DNA of 64,000 nt from Pectobacterium carotovorum (GCF_033898505.1 NZ_JAXAFK010000001.1:1426001-1490000), one strand, 5' to 3'. Counted from the first letter of the stretch, positions 19,617 through 29,474 are shown. A program made the numbers and translations. Notes: generated by a model from the letters alone, not told the origin.

Positions 19617-19633
19617 AACTGGTAGGCTGAGTT
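19617..19633 (+). promoter_or_regulatory. Candidate FadR operator upstream of fadD
   Basis: AACTGGTAGGCTGAGTT keeps the outer arms of the FadR consensus (AACTGGTCNGACCAGTT), matching at about 12 of 17 positions. It lies 75-91 bases before the fadD start. FadR represses fadD in E. coli in the absence of long-chain acyl-CoA. Binding here is inferred. Confidence 0.5.
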
Positions 19634-19707
19634 AAAATAATGTTAATAACAATATGCCTCTGAGGGCGACGACGATGCCACTAAAAAAATATCTCGGGAG
19701 TGACGTC

Positions 19708-21393
19708 TTGGAAAAAATTTGGTTATCACGCTATCCGGCGGATGTGCCGGCGGAAATCGATCCGGATCGCTATTCGTCGTTGATTGAAATGTTTGAAAGT
19801 AGCGTGAAGCGTTATGCCGACCGACCTGCATTCGTCAACATGGGTGAAGTGATGACGTTTCGCAAGCTGGAAGAGCGGAGTCGGGCGTTTGCGGCCTATT
19901 TGCAAAACCAGCTTAAATTACAAAAGGGCGATCGGGTGGCGCTGATGATGCCCAATCTGCTGCAATATCCCGTTGCGCTGTTTGGCGTGTTGCGCGCGGG
20001 TCTGGTGGTGGTTAACGTTAACCCGCTGTATACACCGCGTGAACTGGAACATCAGCTAAAAGACAGTGGGGCGAGCACGATTGTTATCGTGTCTAACTTT
20101 GCGCATACGCTGGAAAAAGTCGTCCATAATACGGCGGTGAAGCACGTCATCCTGACCCGCATGGGGGACCAGCTCTCTACGGCAAAAGGCACGCTGGTCA
20201 ACTTCGTGGTGAAGTACATTAAGCGACTGGTACCTAAATACCATCTGCCGGATGCGATATCATTCCGTCGTGTTTTGCAGGAAGGACGGCGTCAGCAGTA
20301 TATTCGGCCCGATATTATCAATACCGATCTGGCATTTCTGCAATATACCGGCGGCACGACGGGCGTCGCTAAAGGTGCCATGCTCACGCACCGCAATATG
20401 TTAGCGAATCTCGAACAGTGTAAAGGGGCATACGGCGCTCTTCTGCAAGAAGGCAATGAGCTGGTGGTCACGGCGTTGCCGCTCTATCATATTTTTGCGC
20501 TCACGGTGAACGGCCTTCTGTTCCTTGAATTGGGCGGGAAGAACCTGTTGATCACCAACCCCCGTGATATCCCGGCGGTCGTGAAAGAAATGAAGCAATA
20601 TCCATTCACGGCTATCACCGGCGTCAATACGTTATTTAATGCGCTACTCAACAACAAAGAGTTCCACGAGCTGGATTTCTCAACGCTACGTTTATCGGTG
20701 GGCGGTGGCGCATCGGTTCAGCAAGCGGTGGCAGAACGTTGGGAAAAGCTAACGGGTAAACATCTGCTTGAGGGATATGGACTAACGGAAAGTTCACCTC
20801 TGGTGGCCGTAAACCCCTACGATCTCAAACATTACAGCGGCAGTATTGGGCTACCGGTGTCATCAACGGATGTCCGAATCATTGATGATGACGGCAACGA
20901 CGCTGGGCCGGGTGAGTCCGGTGAGCTGTGGGTGCGCGGGCCGCAGGTGATGTTAGGGTACTGGCAACAGCCTGCCGCGACGGATGAGGTGTTAAAAGAC
21001 GGCTGGCTGGCAACGGGTGACATTGTCACGTCTGATGATGAAGGGTTCCTGCGCGTCATCGATCGTAAGAAAGACATGATTCTGGTTTCCGGCTTTAACG
21101 TCTATCCGACGGAAATTGAAGATGTCATCAGCCGTCATCCCAAAGTGTCCGAGTCGGCGGTGGTTGGGGTGGCGAATGAGATATCCGGCGAGGCAGTCAA
21201 AGCCTTTGTGGTCAGACGCGATAACTCGTTAACGAAAGAGGAACTCATTACCCACTGTCGCCGAAATCTTACCGGCTATAAAGTGCCCAAAGAGATCGAA
21301 TTCTGCGACGATTTGCCGAAATCTAACGTGGGGAAAATCCTGCGCCGCGAATTGCGCGACGATAAGAAGGTGAAGAAAGACGCTGCCGCCTGA
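19708..21393 (+). CDS. fadD: Long-chain fatty acyl-CoA synthetase
   Basis: 561 residues, exactly the E. coli FadD length when TTG at 19708 is used; E. coli fadD also starts with TTG. GGGAG lies at correct spacing. The enzyme activates imported fatty acids to acyl-CoA with ATP at the inner membrane. Visible: AMP-binding P-loop [13 protein letters not shown], second motif EGYGLTES, and the FACS signature region [20 protein letters not shown]. An ATG at 19654 would add 18 residues without family support. Confidence 0.96.
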   Translation: MEKIWLSRYPADVPAEIDPDRYSSLIEMFESSVKRYADRPAFVNMGEVMTFRKLEERSRAFAAYLQNQLKLQKGDRVALMMPNLLQYPVALFGVLRAGLVVVNVNPLYTPRELEHQLKDSGASTIVIVSNFAHTLEKVVHNTAVKHVILTRMGDQLSTAKGTLVNFVVKYIKRLVPKYHLPDAISFRRVLQEGRRQQYIRPDIINTDLAFLQYTGGTTGVAKGAMLTHRNMLANLEQCKGAYGALLQEGNELVVTALPLYHIFALTVNGLLFLELGGKNLLITNPRDIPAVVKEMKQYPFTAITGVNTLFNALLNNKEFHELDFSTLRLSVGGGASVQQAVAERWEKLTGKHLLEGYGLTESSPLVAVNPYDLKHYSGSIGLPVSSTDVRIIDDDGNDAGPGESGELWVRGPQVMLGYWQQPAATDEVLKDGWLATGDIVTSDDEGFLRVIDRKKDMILVSGFNVYPTEIEDVISRHPKVSESAVVGVANEISGEAVKAFVVRRDNSLTKEELITHCRRNLTGYKVPKEIEFCDDLPKSNVGKILRRELRDDKKVKKDAAA

Positions 21394-21448
21394 CGATTTT
21401 CCACGAAAACGACTGCCAGAGAGAGGCAGGACGCGATATGATGTTTTC

Positions 21449-21476
21449 ACGCCGGTTTATCCGGCGTTCTTTTTTA
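21449..21476 (+). terminator. Intrinsic terminator after fadD
   Basis: ACGCCGG, loop TTTAT, CCGGCGT, then TCTTTTTT. Confidence 0.9.
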
Positions 21477-21610
21477 TGTTTATGGCGAACGTAGCATCGT
21501 CACCCTATGGGCCGTCGCCTGCGACGTTAAAAATGTCCGCCGGGAATTTTTTACGGCGATACGGATTTGACCCAGAACCGTAAAGTAAAAACAACCAAGA
21601 GAATGACGTT

Positions 21611-22735
21611 TTGAATTATCAGTTGATCACTTCCGACATCGGGTTACAACAGGTTTGCGCCCAGGCGCGACGCTTTCCACAGGTGGCATTGGACACGGAG
21701 TTCGTCAGAACCCGCACGTACTACCCGCAATTAGGGTTGATTCAATTGTATGACGGCGAACAGCTTTCACTTATTGACCCGTTAACGATTACCGACTGGG
21801 CACCTTTTCAGGCGTTACTGCGTGACGAACAGGTCACTAAATTCCTGCATGCGGGCAGTGAAGATCTGGAAGTGTTTCTCAATGCGTTTGGAACACTGCC
21901 GACGCCTTTCATTGATACACAGATTCTGGCCGCATTTTTAGGCAAGCCGCTTTCTTATGGTTTCGCTGCGCTGGTGGCTGACTACATGGGCGTGACGCTG
22001 GATAAAAGCGAATCGAGAACGGACTGGCTGGCCCGCCCGCTGAGTGAAAAACAGTGTGATTACGCTGCCGCCGATGTGTTCTACCTGTTGCCAATGGCAG
22101 CCAGGCTGGTGGCGGATACGCAAGCCGCAGGGTGGATGAACGCTGCGCTGGACGAATGTCTCCTGCTTTGTCAGCGTAAACAGGATATTTTGGCGCCAGC
22201 GCTGGCCTACCGCGAATTTGGCAATGCCTGGCAGCTGCGTGGCCGGCATCTGGCTTGCCTTCAGCGTCTGGCTGAGTGGCGCTTGCGTAAAGCGCGTGAG
22301 CGAGACAGCGCGGTGAATTTTGTCGTACGTGAAGAGAACCTGTTGCAGGTGGCGCGTTGTCTGCCGACTTCGCTGGGTGAACTGAGCTCACTGGGGCTGA
22401 GCGGCCCGGAAATTCGCTACCACGGGAAAACGCTGCTGGACTGTGTTGCACAGACGGACGGCATTACTGATGCGGATTGCCCGCCGCCGGTGATTAATTT
22501 GATCGACTATCCCGGCTATAAAAAAGCGTTTAAAGATATCAAAGCACTGGTACAGCGCGTGAGCGAACAGAGTGGATTATCCGCCGAGTTATTGGCATCA
22601 CGTCGTCAAATTAACCGTCTGCTGAACTGGCACTGGAAATTAAGTGGGCAAGACGCAGGAACGCCGGAAATGTTATCTGGCTGGCGCGGTCAGTTATATG
22701 GCGATGAACTGCGTGACATTGTGCAGCACTATTAA
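21611..22735 (+). CDS. rnd: Ribonuclease D
   Basis: A 374-residue DEDDy 3'-5' exonuclease for tRNA 3' maturation. Exo motifs: I in ALDTEFVRTRTYYP, II in FLHAGSEDLEVF, III in CDYAAADVFYL with the catalytic Tyr. HRDC-type domains follow (WRLRKARERD, SRRQINRLLNWHWK). Starts at TTG, as in E. coli. A T6 tract lies at about 21547-21552; E. coli rnd has a U-rich leader element needed for translation, so the same control may be kept (inference). Confidence 0.95.
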   Translation: MNYQLITSDIGLQQVCAQARRFPQVALDTEFVRTRTYYPQLGLIQLYDGEQLSLIDPLTITDWAPFQALLRDEQVTKFLHAGSEDLEVFLNAFGTLPTPFIDTQILAAFLGKPLSYGFAALVADYMGVTLDKSESRTDWLARPLSEKQCDYAAADVFYLLPMAARLVADTQAAGWMNAALDECLLLCQRKQDILAPALAYREFGNAWQLRGRHLACLQRLAEWRLRKARERDSAVNFVVREENLLQVARCLPTSLGELSSLGLSGPEIRYHGKTLLDCVAQTDGITDADCPPPVINLIDYPGYKKAFKDIKALVQRVSEQSGLSAELLASRRQINRLLNWHWKLSGQDAGTPEMLSGWRGQLYGDELRDIVQHY

Positions 22736-22918
22736 TCCCCGCTAAACACGCTTTATCAATACGCCTTATTTGCTGTGATGACGCCATCATGGAAAAAGCA
22801 GCAAATAGGGTGATGAAAATATAGCGAAAAAAACAAAAGAAGAAATAAAAGACTGGCTAAATATACAGTCCGTTATGAAATGAAACGCACGTAATTTGAA
22901 GTATGACGGGGAATAGAT

Positions 22919-22942
22919 ATCCCCTGCGTAAAAGCAGGGGAT
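22919..22942. repeat. Nine-bp perfect hairpin at the 3' end of minE
   Basis: ATCCCCTGC and GCAGGGGAT flank a GTAAAA loop, 16 bases past the minE stop. It has no clear T tract on the minus strand. It could be a transcript-stabilising stem or a weak terminator. Confidence 0.45.
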
Positions 22943-22957
22943 ACTACAGCAGAAAAA

Positions 22958-23227
22958 TCATTTAGGCGTTTCTTCCGCTTCCGGTAATGTAACGTTCAAC
23001 TCAAGCACGGAAATATCATCTCCTTTTTGCTCAAGTTGAACCGTCACCATCTCAGGATCAATCTGTACATATTTACAGATAACCTCAAGAATATCCCGCT
23101 TTAACTGCGGCAGATAATGGGGTTCACTATCTCCCCGGCGTCGCTCCGCGACAATAATTTGCAGCCGTTCCTTGGCAATATTGGCTGTCGTTTTTTTGCG
23201 GGACAGAAAGAAGTCCAGTAAAGCCAT
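22958..23227 (-). CDS. minE: MinE, topological specificity factor of the Min system
   Basis: 89 residues: an N-terminal membrane-targeting and MinD-binding segment ([29 protein letters not shown]), then the dimerisation domain. MinE stimulates MinD ATPase and drives pole-to-pole oscillation so that FtsZ assembles only at midcell. Third gene of minCDE, three bases after minD. Confidence 0.97.
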   Translation of the reverse strand: MALLDFFLSRKKTTANIAKERLQIIVAERRRGDSEPHYLPQLKRDILEVICKYVQIDPEMVTVQLEQKGDDISVLELNVTLPEAEETPK

Positions 23228-23230
23228 AAT

Positions 23231-24043
23231 TTATCCCCCAAAAAGTCGTTTAAGGAAACCCTTCTTCTCTTCTTCAACAAAACGGAAAGGACGCTCTTCG
23301 CCAAGCAGACGTTCAACGGTGTCCGCGTAGGCTTTGCCGGCATCGGCTTCAGTATCCAGAATGACAGGTTCGCCCTGGTTAGAGGCGCGGAGTACGGACT
23401 GGTCTTCAGGGATCACGCCAACCAGCGGAATCCGCAGAATTTCAAGCACGTCTTCCATGCTTAGCATATCGCCACGGCTCACTCGGCCTGGGTTGTAGCG
23501 CGTCAGCAGCAGATGCTCTTTGATCGGGTCTTCAGAACGCTCAGCGCGACGTGACTTCGAGGACAGAATGCCCAGAATGCGGTCGGAGTCGCGAACGGAG
23601 GAGACTTCTGGGTTGGTGGTGATAATCGCTTCGTCGGCGAAATAGAGCGCCATCAGCGCACCGGTTTCAATCCCGGCGGGTGAATCACACACGATAAAAT
23701 CGAATTCCATGTCGCCCAGATCGTTGAGCACTTTCTCTACGCCTTCATGCGTTAAGGCATCTTTATCACGCGTTTGTGATGCCGGCAGAATGTAGAGATT
23801 ATCCGTTCTCTTATCTTTGATCAGCGCCTGATTCAGCGTGGCATCACCCTGAATAACGTTCACAAAGTCATACACTACGCGACGCTCACATCCCATGATC
23901 AGGTCGAGGTTACGCAGCCCAATGTCAAAATCGATGACAACCGTCTTTTTTCCTTTCTGGGCTAAACCGGTAGCAATGGCCGCGCTTGATGTGGTCTTGC
24001 CAACGCCCCCTTTACCCGATGTAACAACAATGATGCGTGCCAT
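23231..24043 (-). CDS. minD: MinD, septum-site membrane ATPase
   Basis: 270 residues with the deviant Walker A motif GKGGVGKT at residues 10-17 and a C-terminal amphipathic membrane-targeting helix (EEKKGFLKRLFGG). ATP-bound MinD dimerises on the inner membrane, recruits MinC and is released by MinE. Central gene of minCDE. Confidence 0.98.
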   Translation of the reverse strand: MARIIVVTSGKGGVGKTTSSAAIATGLAQKGKKTVVIDFDIGLRNLDLIMGCERRVVYDFVNVIQGDATLNQALIKDKRTDNLYILPASQTRDKDALTHEGVEKVLNDLGDMEFDFIVCDSPAGIETGALMALYFADEAIITTNPEVSSVRDSDRILGILSSKSRRAERSEDPIKEHLLLTRYNPGRVSRGDMLSMEDVLEILRIPLVGVIPEDQSVLRASNQGEPVILDTEADAGKAYADTVERLLGEERPFRFVEEEKKGFLKRLFGG

Positions 24044-24063
24044 AAATGTTTCCTTGGGAGATT

Positions 24064-24750
24064 CTAGTCTAGAGGTTTTATCGTTAAAACATTGTCCAGC
24101 TGGTTCAGGTTGATCCGCGCTGGCTGCCCAAAATACGGTTCAGGAATCTGGTCGCTCAGCCAGTAACGGCCAGCGATAGAGACCAGTTCTGCGGCCAGAT
24201 GCGTACAGAATATCTGGCTCTGAACATCGCCAGAAACGCCTGCGAGGGCTCGGCCGCGCATCATGCCGTAAATATGAATATTGCCATCGGCAATCACCTC
24301 AGCTCCCGCGCTGACGCTGCTTGTGACAATCAAGTCACAGTTCCGGGCATAAATCTGTTGGCCGGAGCGAACGGGGGTGTTGATGACTTTCGTTTTCACC
24401 GCAGCAGGAACGGCGGCGACGGGTTCGACTACCCGGCGTTGTGCTTTACCCTCGCTCAGAAGGGGAAGCCCCGCCTGCGCAATGGTTTTCTTTAATGCAT
24501 CGTCGGTGCATCCACTGACGCCAACGACATGCAGGCCGGTTGATGAAATGGCCTGCTGTAATTTTATCCAGTCAGTTTCCGCAGTTAATGCGGCAACGTT
24601 AATGACAACGGGGGCATTTTTCAGGAAAGCAGGCGCTTGCTCTATTTTTTCCTGTAGTGCCTGGTAAATTACCTCGGGTTGGGAATCATGCAAATGAACA
24701 ACCGATAAGGTAAAGCTGCTGCCTTTTAACTCTATTGGCGTTTGTGACAT
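24064..24750 (-). CDS. minC: MinC, FtsZ polymerisation inhibitor
   Basis: 228 residues: an N-terminal FtsZ-inhibiting domain (starting [17 protein letters not shown]), an Ala/Pro linker, and the C-terminal beta-helix that dimerises and binds MinD ([32 protein letters not shown]). First gene of the operon, divergent from ycgL, so the 24751-24886 gap should carry promoters for both. Confidence 0.97.
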   Translation of the reverse strand: MSQTPIELKGSSFTLSVVHLHDSQPEVIYQALQEKIEQAPAFLKNAPVVINVAALTAETDWIKLQQAISSTGLHVVGVSGCTDDALKKTIAQAGLPLLSEGKAQRRVVEPVAAVPAAVKTKVINTPVRSGQQIYARNCDLIVTSSVSAGAEVIADGNIHIYGMMRGRALAGVSGDVQSQIFCTHLAAELVSIAGRYWLSDQIPEPYFGQPARINLNQLDNVLTIKPLD

Positions 24751-24886
24751 CTATCCTGACTCAGTTTCAGCATCTTTTAATCCCTAGAGTAACATTTAAG
24801 GCATGATATTCCAGAGCGCTGTAAGCATGTTATAGTCACAATTATATACAGGCAAGATGGCATTCCCATCAAATAGAGTAAAAAAA

Positions 24887-25144
24887 ATGTTTTGTGTGAT
24901 CTATCGAAGTGCTAAACGCGATCAGACCTATCTTTATGTTGAAAAAAAAGACGATTTCTCACGCGTGCCGGAAGAATTAATGAAAAGCTTTGGCACGCCG
25001 CAGTTAGCCATGGTCTTACCGTTGGATGGTCGTAAAAAACTGGCGAATGCCGATATAGAAAAAGTGAAACTTGCGCTACAGGAACAGGGCTTTTATCTGC
25101 AAGTTCCACCTCCGGTCGAGAGCTTATTAAACACGCCGATGTAA
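24887..25144 (+). CDS. ycgL: YcgL family protein
   Basis: The 85-residue product matches E. coli YcgL ([32 protein letters not shown]). ATG at 24887 gives the family start; 24857 in the same frame adds ten unsupported residues. The E. coli version is somewhat longer at the C-terminus. Next to minC, as in E. coli. Biochemical role not established. Confidence 0.9.
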   Translation: MFCVIYRSAKRDQTYLYVEKKDDFSRVPEELMKSFGTPQLAMVLPLDGRKKLANADIEKVKLALQEQGFYLQVPPPVESLLNTPM

Positions 25145-25486
25145 GTGTAAAAAAATAATACCAGCGCGTACTTTCAGATAAAGCCGCAAACATAATTTGG
25201 CGTGGAATATCCCGACCATTTACATGATATTCCGCGCGATAAATATTCATCTTCCTCGTTTTACTCCGTCATAATTTAATTGTTTCCATTTTTGATGAGT
25301 TATGACGCCTTCTCCAGACCACGCGATCGCCAGCCTTGCTCTCCTGAAATCTGTTGGGGTAACCCCCGTTGCGATGATATAACGATGGTTTTGCACCATC
25401 GTGTTCTTATATAGCTGTTTTCCTTTTGGTCGTGTTCTGTGCCACGAAAGCAGCGATAATCCAACAGACAGGGCAGGAGAATACCC
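25145..25486. other. Intergenic region ycgL-ycgM
   Basis: No gene seen. A seven-bp hairpin (ACGATGG / CCATCGT) lies at 25382-25402 without a T tract. Minus-strand open frames here resemble no family and lack ribosome sites. Confidence 0.5.
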
Positions 25487-26143
25487 ATGTACCAACACAG
25501 AGACTGGCAGGGCGCGCTGCTTGATTTCCCAGCAAATAAAGTCGTTTGCGTCGGAAGCAACTACTCAGAACATATCAAAGAAATGGGCAGTGCGACCCCG
25601 GCTGAGCCCGTGTTATTCATCAAGCCTGAAACCGCACTGTGTGATTTACGTCAGCCCGTTGCCATTCCTAAAAATCTGGGTTCGGTTCACCACGAAGTTG
25701 AACTGGCGGTGCTAATCGGTACGCCGTTAAAGCAGGCGAATGAAGAACGTGTTGCTCGGGCGATTGCGGGTTACGGTGTAGCGCTGGATCTGACGCTGCG
25801 TGATTTGCAGTCCGACTTTAAAAAAGCAGGCCAGCCGTGGGAAAAAGCCAAGGCGTTTGACGGTTCCTGCCCGATCTCCGGTTTCATTCCGGTTGCCGAG
25901 TTTGGCGATCCGCAGCAAACCGAATTGGGTGTAAAAGTGAATGATGAAGTGCGCCAGCAGGGCAACACGCGTGATATGATTACGCCGATTCTGCCGCTGA
26001 TTGCTTACATGAGCCGTTTCTTTACGCTGCGCGCGGGCGATATTATTTTGACGGGTACGCCAAAAGGGGTCGGTCCGATCCTGTCTGGCGATATGCTGAC
26101 GATTACGGTGAATGACCGGACGTTGAGCACACGTATTATCTAA
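25487..26143 (+). CDS. ycgM: YcgM, fumarylacetoacetate hydrolase family protein
   Basis: 218 residues, close to the 219 of E. coli YcgM. FAH-fold metal site and core signatures: VHHEVELAVLIG, GYGVALDLTLRD, KAFDGSCPISGFIP, LTGTPKGVGP. The fold covers acylpyruvate hydrolases and oxaloacetate decarboxylases; YcgM is probably one of these, but the substrate cannot be read from sequence. CAGGAG lies eight bases upstream. Confidence 0.92.
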   Translation: MYQHRDWQGALLDFPANKVVCVGSNYSEHIKEMGSATPAEPVLFIKPETALCDLRQPVAIPKNLGSVHHEVELAVLIGTPLKQANEERVARAIAGYGVALDLTLRDLQSDFKKAGQPWEKAKAFDGSCPISGFIPVAEFGDPQQTELGVKVNDEVRQQGNTRDMITPILPLIAYMSRFFTLRAGDIILTGTPKGVGPILSGDMLTITVNDRTLSTRII

Positions 26144-26260
26144 TGCCCCGGCTGCCCGTGTTGAATGACGGGCAGCAAAACCTCCCCGCCGCGCCCGCCA
26201 GAATCACGTATCTTATTTACAACGCTATCGATTTATCAACTTAAGTTAACTGGAAGAAAC

Positions 26261-26707
26261 ATGACTGAACGCCCTTTTTGGCAGCAAAAAACGTTGTCTG
26301 AGATGTCTGACGATGAATGGGAGTCGCTGTGCGATGGCTGCGGTCAGTGCTGTTTGCATAAACTAATTGATGAGGATACGGAGGAAATCTACTTTACCAA
26401 TGTCGCCTGTAATCAATTGAATATTAAAAGCTGCCAGTGCCGTAACTATGAGAAACGCTTCGAGTACGAGCCGGACTGCATCAAGCTGACGCGTGAAAAC
26501 CTGCTGACGTTTAACTGGCTGCCGGCGACCTGTGCATATCGCCTGATTCATGAACGTGAAGATTTACCGCAGTGGCATCCGCTGGTCAGCGGCACTAAGA
26601 CGGCGATGCACCGGGAGCGTATCTCCGTGCGCCATATTGCTGTACGTGAGAGTGAAGTGGTGGACTGGCAGGATCACATTTTAAACAAACCCGAATGGGC
26701 GAGGTGA
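26261..26707 (+). CDS. ycgN: YcgN, UPF0260 (YkgJ-type) Cys-rich protein
   Basis: 148 residues, with an N-terminal Cys cluster CDGCGQCC and later CQCRNY, EPDC and TCAYR cysteines that likely bind zinc or an iron-sulfur cluster. Matches E. coli YcgN over its length. ATG at 26261 has GGAAG upstream; the longer frame from 26165 has no family support. It is the last host gene before the prophage, 27 bases from the int stop. Confidence 0.9.
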   Translation: MTERPFWQQKTLSEMSDDEWESLCDGCGQCCLHKLIDEDTEEIYFTNVACNQLNIKSCQCRNYEKRFEYEPDCIKLTRENLLTFNWLPATCAYRLIHEREDLPQWHPLVSGTKTAMHRERISVRHIAVRESEVVDWQDHILNKPEWAR

Positions 26708-26733
26708 GTGATTGAATTAAAAGGATTTTTGTG

Positions 26734-28017
26734 TCACAGGAATGACGCCTGGGGCATCAGTGTGGCATCATCAGTAAAATTCGCGTTTAGAATATTAAGT
26801 TGATTATGATTGTTGTCATTCATCCATTTCCCGTAAACGTTGTAAACCATTTGCGCAGAAGCATGCCCCATCTGTGCAGCTATAAAACTTGGATTTGCCC
26901 CGACGCTTAATGCCCAACATGCAAATGTGTGTCTTGACTCATACGCTCTTCGATGCCTTATCCCGGCTTTTTTCAACAACCCGTTCCACGTTGCACCGAA
27001 TGATCCAGGGGCGTACCAATCTCCGCCATGACCATTTCTTGCTGTGAGGCGAGGGACGAAAACGAACGTACATTCATCTGTGCGAGTTTTACCGAACTCT
27101 CGCAGATGGACGTCTATTTTGTGTTGTTTACCCATCCGTGTGTATTCCATCTGGCTTTTCAATGCTCTTATCGCAGGAATGGTCAGATTAATGACGCGAT
27201 TACCATTATCCGTTTTAGGAGGAGTGAAATGCCCTTTCATTGCGATATTACGGCTAACATTTATCGTCCAATTTTTCGTGTCGATATCCTCCCACGCCAG
27301 CGCCGCTATCTCTCCGTGTCTCATCCCTGTATTGACAGCTAGCATCCATAGATTTCTGATTTGCTCTGATGGGATGACGGCTATCAGTCGGTTATATTCA
27401 TCACGACTGAGTGGGTCTGGATCCGTTTTGCTCTTACGTAAGGGGTCAACGCCAGAAAACGGCGTTTTTGTGATGTACCCGTTTTTTTCCGCAAATTCGA
27501 ATAGGGATGATAGACAGGTGATGTAAGTATTCACCGTCCTCACTGTGCGTCCTTTTTTCTCACCACGCTTCTTTTGATGCTTCCCGCATATTTGGTATCC
27601 TGTCATTAACTCCATTCTTGTTGTCAAAACATCCTCATGTGTTATTGAAGAAATCAAACGTCCTGTACCGATAATACCAATGCACACTTTGATGTACGAT
27701 ACATAGCGCTTATGCGCGTTTTGCGTTATCTCCATTCTCTTAAGTTCAAGCCACTTTTTAGCCAGATCTCCAACACTAATGCCGGGAGCTACAAGTCCAA
27801 ATTTTTTAAGGTTTTTTGACTGAGGAAACTGCGATGAGTAATTGAACGTGCCTGTTTTTATTGCATAGCAAATAGACGATCGCAATTCTCCAGCTAAACG
27901 CCTATTTTTTGCAGTATCAGGTACTGATAAATTTTCACGGACTCGAACGCCCATATAAATAAACCAAAGGCGGAGTGAACCGCCGTGGCTTTCGACCCCA
28001 GTTGGGTAGTTACTCAT
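26734..28017 (-). CDS. int: Phage integrase, tyrosine recombinase
   Basis: 427 residues. The N-terminal arm-type DNA-binding domain (PTGVESHGGSLRLWFIY.GVRVRE.L.VPDT) is typical of DUF3596-containing lambdoid integrases. Catalytic residues: Arg in NTGMRHGEIAAL, His-x-x-Arg region as YESRHTFA, MGH, and the nucleophile Tyr in YNVYGKW. It catalyses site-specific insertion and, with Xis, excision. The stop is 27 bases from ycgN, as expected at attL. Confidence 0.95.
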   Translation of the reverse strand: MSNYPTGVESHGGSLRLWFIYMGVRVRENLSVPDTAKNRRLAGELRSSICYAIKTGTFNYSSQFPQSKNLKKFGLVAPGISVGDLAKKWLELKRMEITQNAHKRYVSYIKVCIGIIGTGRLISSITHEDVLTTRMELMTGYQICGKHQKKRGEKKGRTVRTVNTYITCLSSLFEFAEKNGYITKTPFSGVDPLRKSKTDPDPLSRDEYNRLIAVIPSEQIRNLWMLAVNTGMRHGEIAALAWEDIDTKNWTINVSRNIAMKGHFTPPKTDNGNRVINLTIPAIRALKSQMEYTRMGKQHKIDVHLREFGKTRTDECTFVFVPRLTARNGHGGDWYAPGSFGATWNGLLKKAGIRHRRAYESRHTFACWALSVGANPSFIAAQMGHASAQMVYNVYGKWMNDNNHNQLNILNANFTDDATLMPQASFL

Positions 28018-28050
28018 ATGAAATCCTGATCGGTGGATGGGGAGGGGTAT

Positions 28051-28299
28051 TTAAGCAGAAATTTTACGGCGGATCGCGGGTCGTTGACGTTCTACCCAAT
28101 TATCAATTTCGTGTCGGTTGTACATGATCGGGCTGTTTTGCTTGGGCTGCATGTCGGGAGCAACATGTCGATATTCTCGCCCCTCCATCCATGACGTTCG
28201 TCTCGCATGTTGTATCATGTGCTTCGTCATGCCGGTTAATGACATGAGCAAATCCTCCGAAACCCATTTGCTGGGGTTCATTTGAATAACGCTATCCAT
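28051..28299 (-). CDS. xis: Excisionase-like protein
   Basis: 82 residues with the Exc family pattern: KWVSEDLL..LTGMT..MI.HAR..SWMEGREY.HVAPD and MYNRHEIDNWVE. A small winged-helix DNA-binding protein that directs Int toward excision. Located just upstream of int, overlapping the preceding small gene by eight bases. Confidence 0.85.
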   Translation of the reverse strand: MDSVIQMNPSKWVSEDLLMSLTGMTKHMIQHARRTSWMEGREYRHVAPDMQPKQNSPIMYNRHEIDNWVERQRPAIRRKISA

Positions 28300-28474
28300 T
28301 TTTTACCTCAGTATCTATTTTCCGCACGAAATAGCACAGCCACCGTTTAGCGCTGAACGTGCCAGGCGGTAGGGCAGTGATGCGTTTTGCGTGTTTATCG
28401 AGAATGCGGGTTATGATTGGATCGTGGTTTTTTTCGGCTGGCCTTTCGTCTGAGCGATGATTTCGCTGAGACAT
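28292..28474 (-). CDS. Hypothetical small phage protein
   Basis: 60 residues, basic, with ITRILDKHAKRITALPPGTFSAKRWLCYFVRKID. No family recognised and no convincing ribosome site, but the eight-base overlap with xis and the compact operon support translation. Confidence 0.45.
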   Translation of the reverse strand: MSQRNHRSDERPAEKNHDPIITRILDKHAKRITALPPGTFSAKRWLCYFVRKIDTEVKNG

Positions 28475-28520
28475 GTTTTAGCAACGCTGCGCAGAGCGTT
28501 CTCTGTTTCTTTCTGCATAA

Positions 28521-28769
28521 TCACCCCGCATTAGTAATCACTGTTGCGCCGGATTTGAAAGCTGCGCTAATCACTCTTGCACGATAGTGCTGCACAGTTT
28601 CATCCTCTTCAACTTCTGGAATTACCATCTCAACCGTGCGCTGTATTCCCTTGAACACTTCCCTGACAAACTCTTCACGTGGTATAGATAGTTCCAGCGC
28701 ATCCTTGCGTTTTATCTGCCGACCTCCATCAATTAGCAGACACTCATTCAGCCATTCGTCAGCAGTCAT
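28521..28769 (-). CDS. Hypothetical phage protein
   Basis: 82 acidic residues starting MTADEWLNECLLIDGGRQIKR. GAGGT lies seven bases before ATG 28769, chosen over the longer frame from 28838. No recognised domain; part of the leftward accessory block. Confidence 0.65.
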   Translation of the reverse strand: MTADEWLNECLLIDGGRQIKRKDALELSIPREEFVREVFKGIQRTVEMVIPEVEEDETVQHYRARVISAAFKSGATVITNAG

Positions 28770-28779
28770 AATTACCTCG

Positions 28780-28842
28780 TTACAGAAATCGGAATATCGC
28801 CGCAGCGAACAGAATCGCCACCGCCCATTCGAATGCACTCAT
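28780..28842 (-). CDS. Possible 20-residue membrane peptide
   Basis: The codons give MSAFEWAVAILFAAAIFRFL with AGAGAG upstream, between a terminator (28874) and the next gene. A single hydrophobic helix. Too short to be sure. Confidence 0.3.
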   Translation of the reverse strand: MSAFEWAVAILFAAAIFRFL

Positions 28843-28873
28843 AGAATCTCTCTGGCGAGAGTGAATAGCGTGC

Positions 28874-28899
28874 ACAAAAAAGCCGCTACAAGAGCGGCT
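28874..28899 (-). terminator. Intrinsic terminator in the leftward operon
   Basis: On the minus strand, AGCCGCT, loop CTTGT and AGCGGCT are followed by TTTTTTG. It separates int/xis and two small genes from upstream early genes, so early expression of int from PL needs antitermination. Confidence 0.88.
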
Positions 28900-28929
28900 A
28901 GAAATATCTTTGCTGTTAGCGTTGTTGCT

Positions 28930-29217
28930 TCATGAGGTTTCAGCCTCTTTCATGCTCTTAATTTCTTCTCGGGTCGCCAATCTGTAATTACCAGTCATCA
29001 GTCGGATTGTGACGGGTTTATTTCTGCGCCATTTTGATATTGTCCTTTCTCTAAATTTTTCCCGTGGGTTGCCGTTCCATGATGCGATCACGTAATTTTC
29101 ATGCACCTCGCAAACTTTAACGCTGAATACACCAATGCTTTTAATCGTTGTATTGCCCATATTGAGACGTAACACGGACCAGACGATATCGCCTGGTTTT
29201 AATGAAGATATTTTCAT
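28930..29217 (-). CDS. Hypothetical phage protein, small beta-rich
   Basis: 95 residues starting MKISSLKPGDIVWSVLR. It overlaps the previous gene as ATGA, so the two are coupled. The pattern of Gly/Val strands suggests an SH3-like beta fold, but no family is recognised. Confidence 0.6.
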   Translation of the reverse strand: MKISSLKPGDIVWSVLRLNMGNTTIKSIGVFSVKVCEVHENYVIASWNGNPREKFRERTISKWRRNKPVTIRLMTGNYRLATREEIKSMKEAETS

Positions 29218-29474
29218 GATTCACCTTTGACCTTAGCTATGGCATTGTCAGCCATCTGCATGACCCTTTTTCTTGAATGGCTATGTGCAGGAAGTAAGTT
29301 TTCTACTACATGCCTCGCAAACTTTAACGCTGCGAGTAACTCCGGCGCCGAGGCGATTAAATTGACATCTTCATCTGTCATATAGGAGCCTACTTTGGCT
29401 ACAACAGTGCCGCTATTATCAATAATCGTTCGGCTTCCTATTGATTGTGGAAACCAGTGTTTATCCATACTCAT
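29214..29474 (-). CDS. Hypothetical phage protein
   Basis: 86 residues with DEDVNLIASAPELLAALK, a phrase common in small lambdoid early proteins of unknown function. AAGGAG lies six bases before ATG 29474; an ATG two codons earlier abuts the ribosome site and was rejected. Confidence 0.7.
   Translation of the reverse strand: MSMDKHWFPQSIGSRTIIDNSGTVVAKVGSYMTDEDVNLIASAPELLAALKFARHVVENLLPAHSHSRKRVMQMADNAIAKVKGES

Noticed and set aside
22919..22942. Intrinsic terminator call for the hairpin after minE
   Set aside because: Strong stem but no T tract on the minus strand; listed only as an inverted repeat.
25247..25560. Two minus-strand frames between ycgL and ycgM
   Set aside because: No ribosome sites, low protein-like character, overlap with the ycgM promoter region and start.
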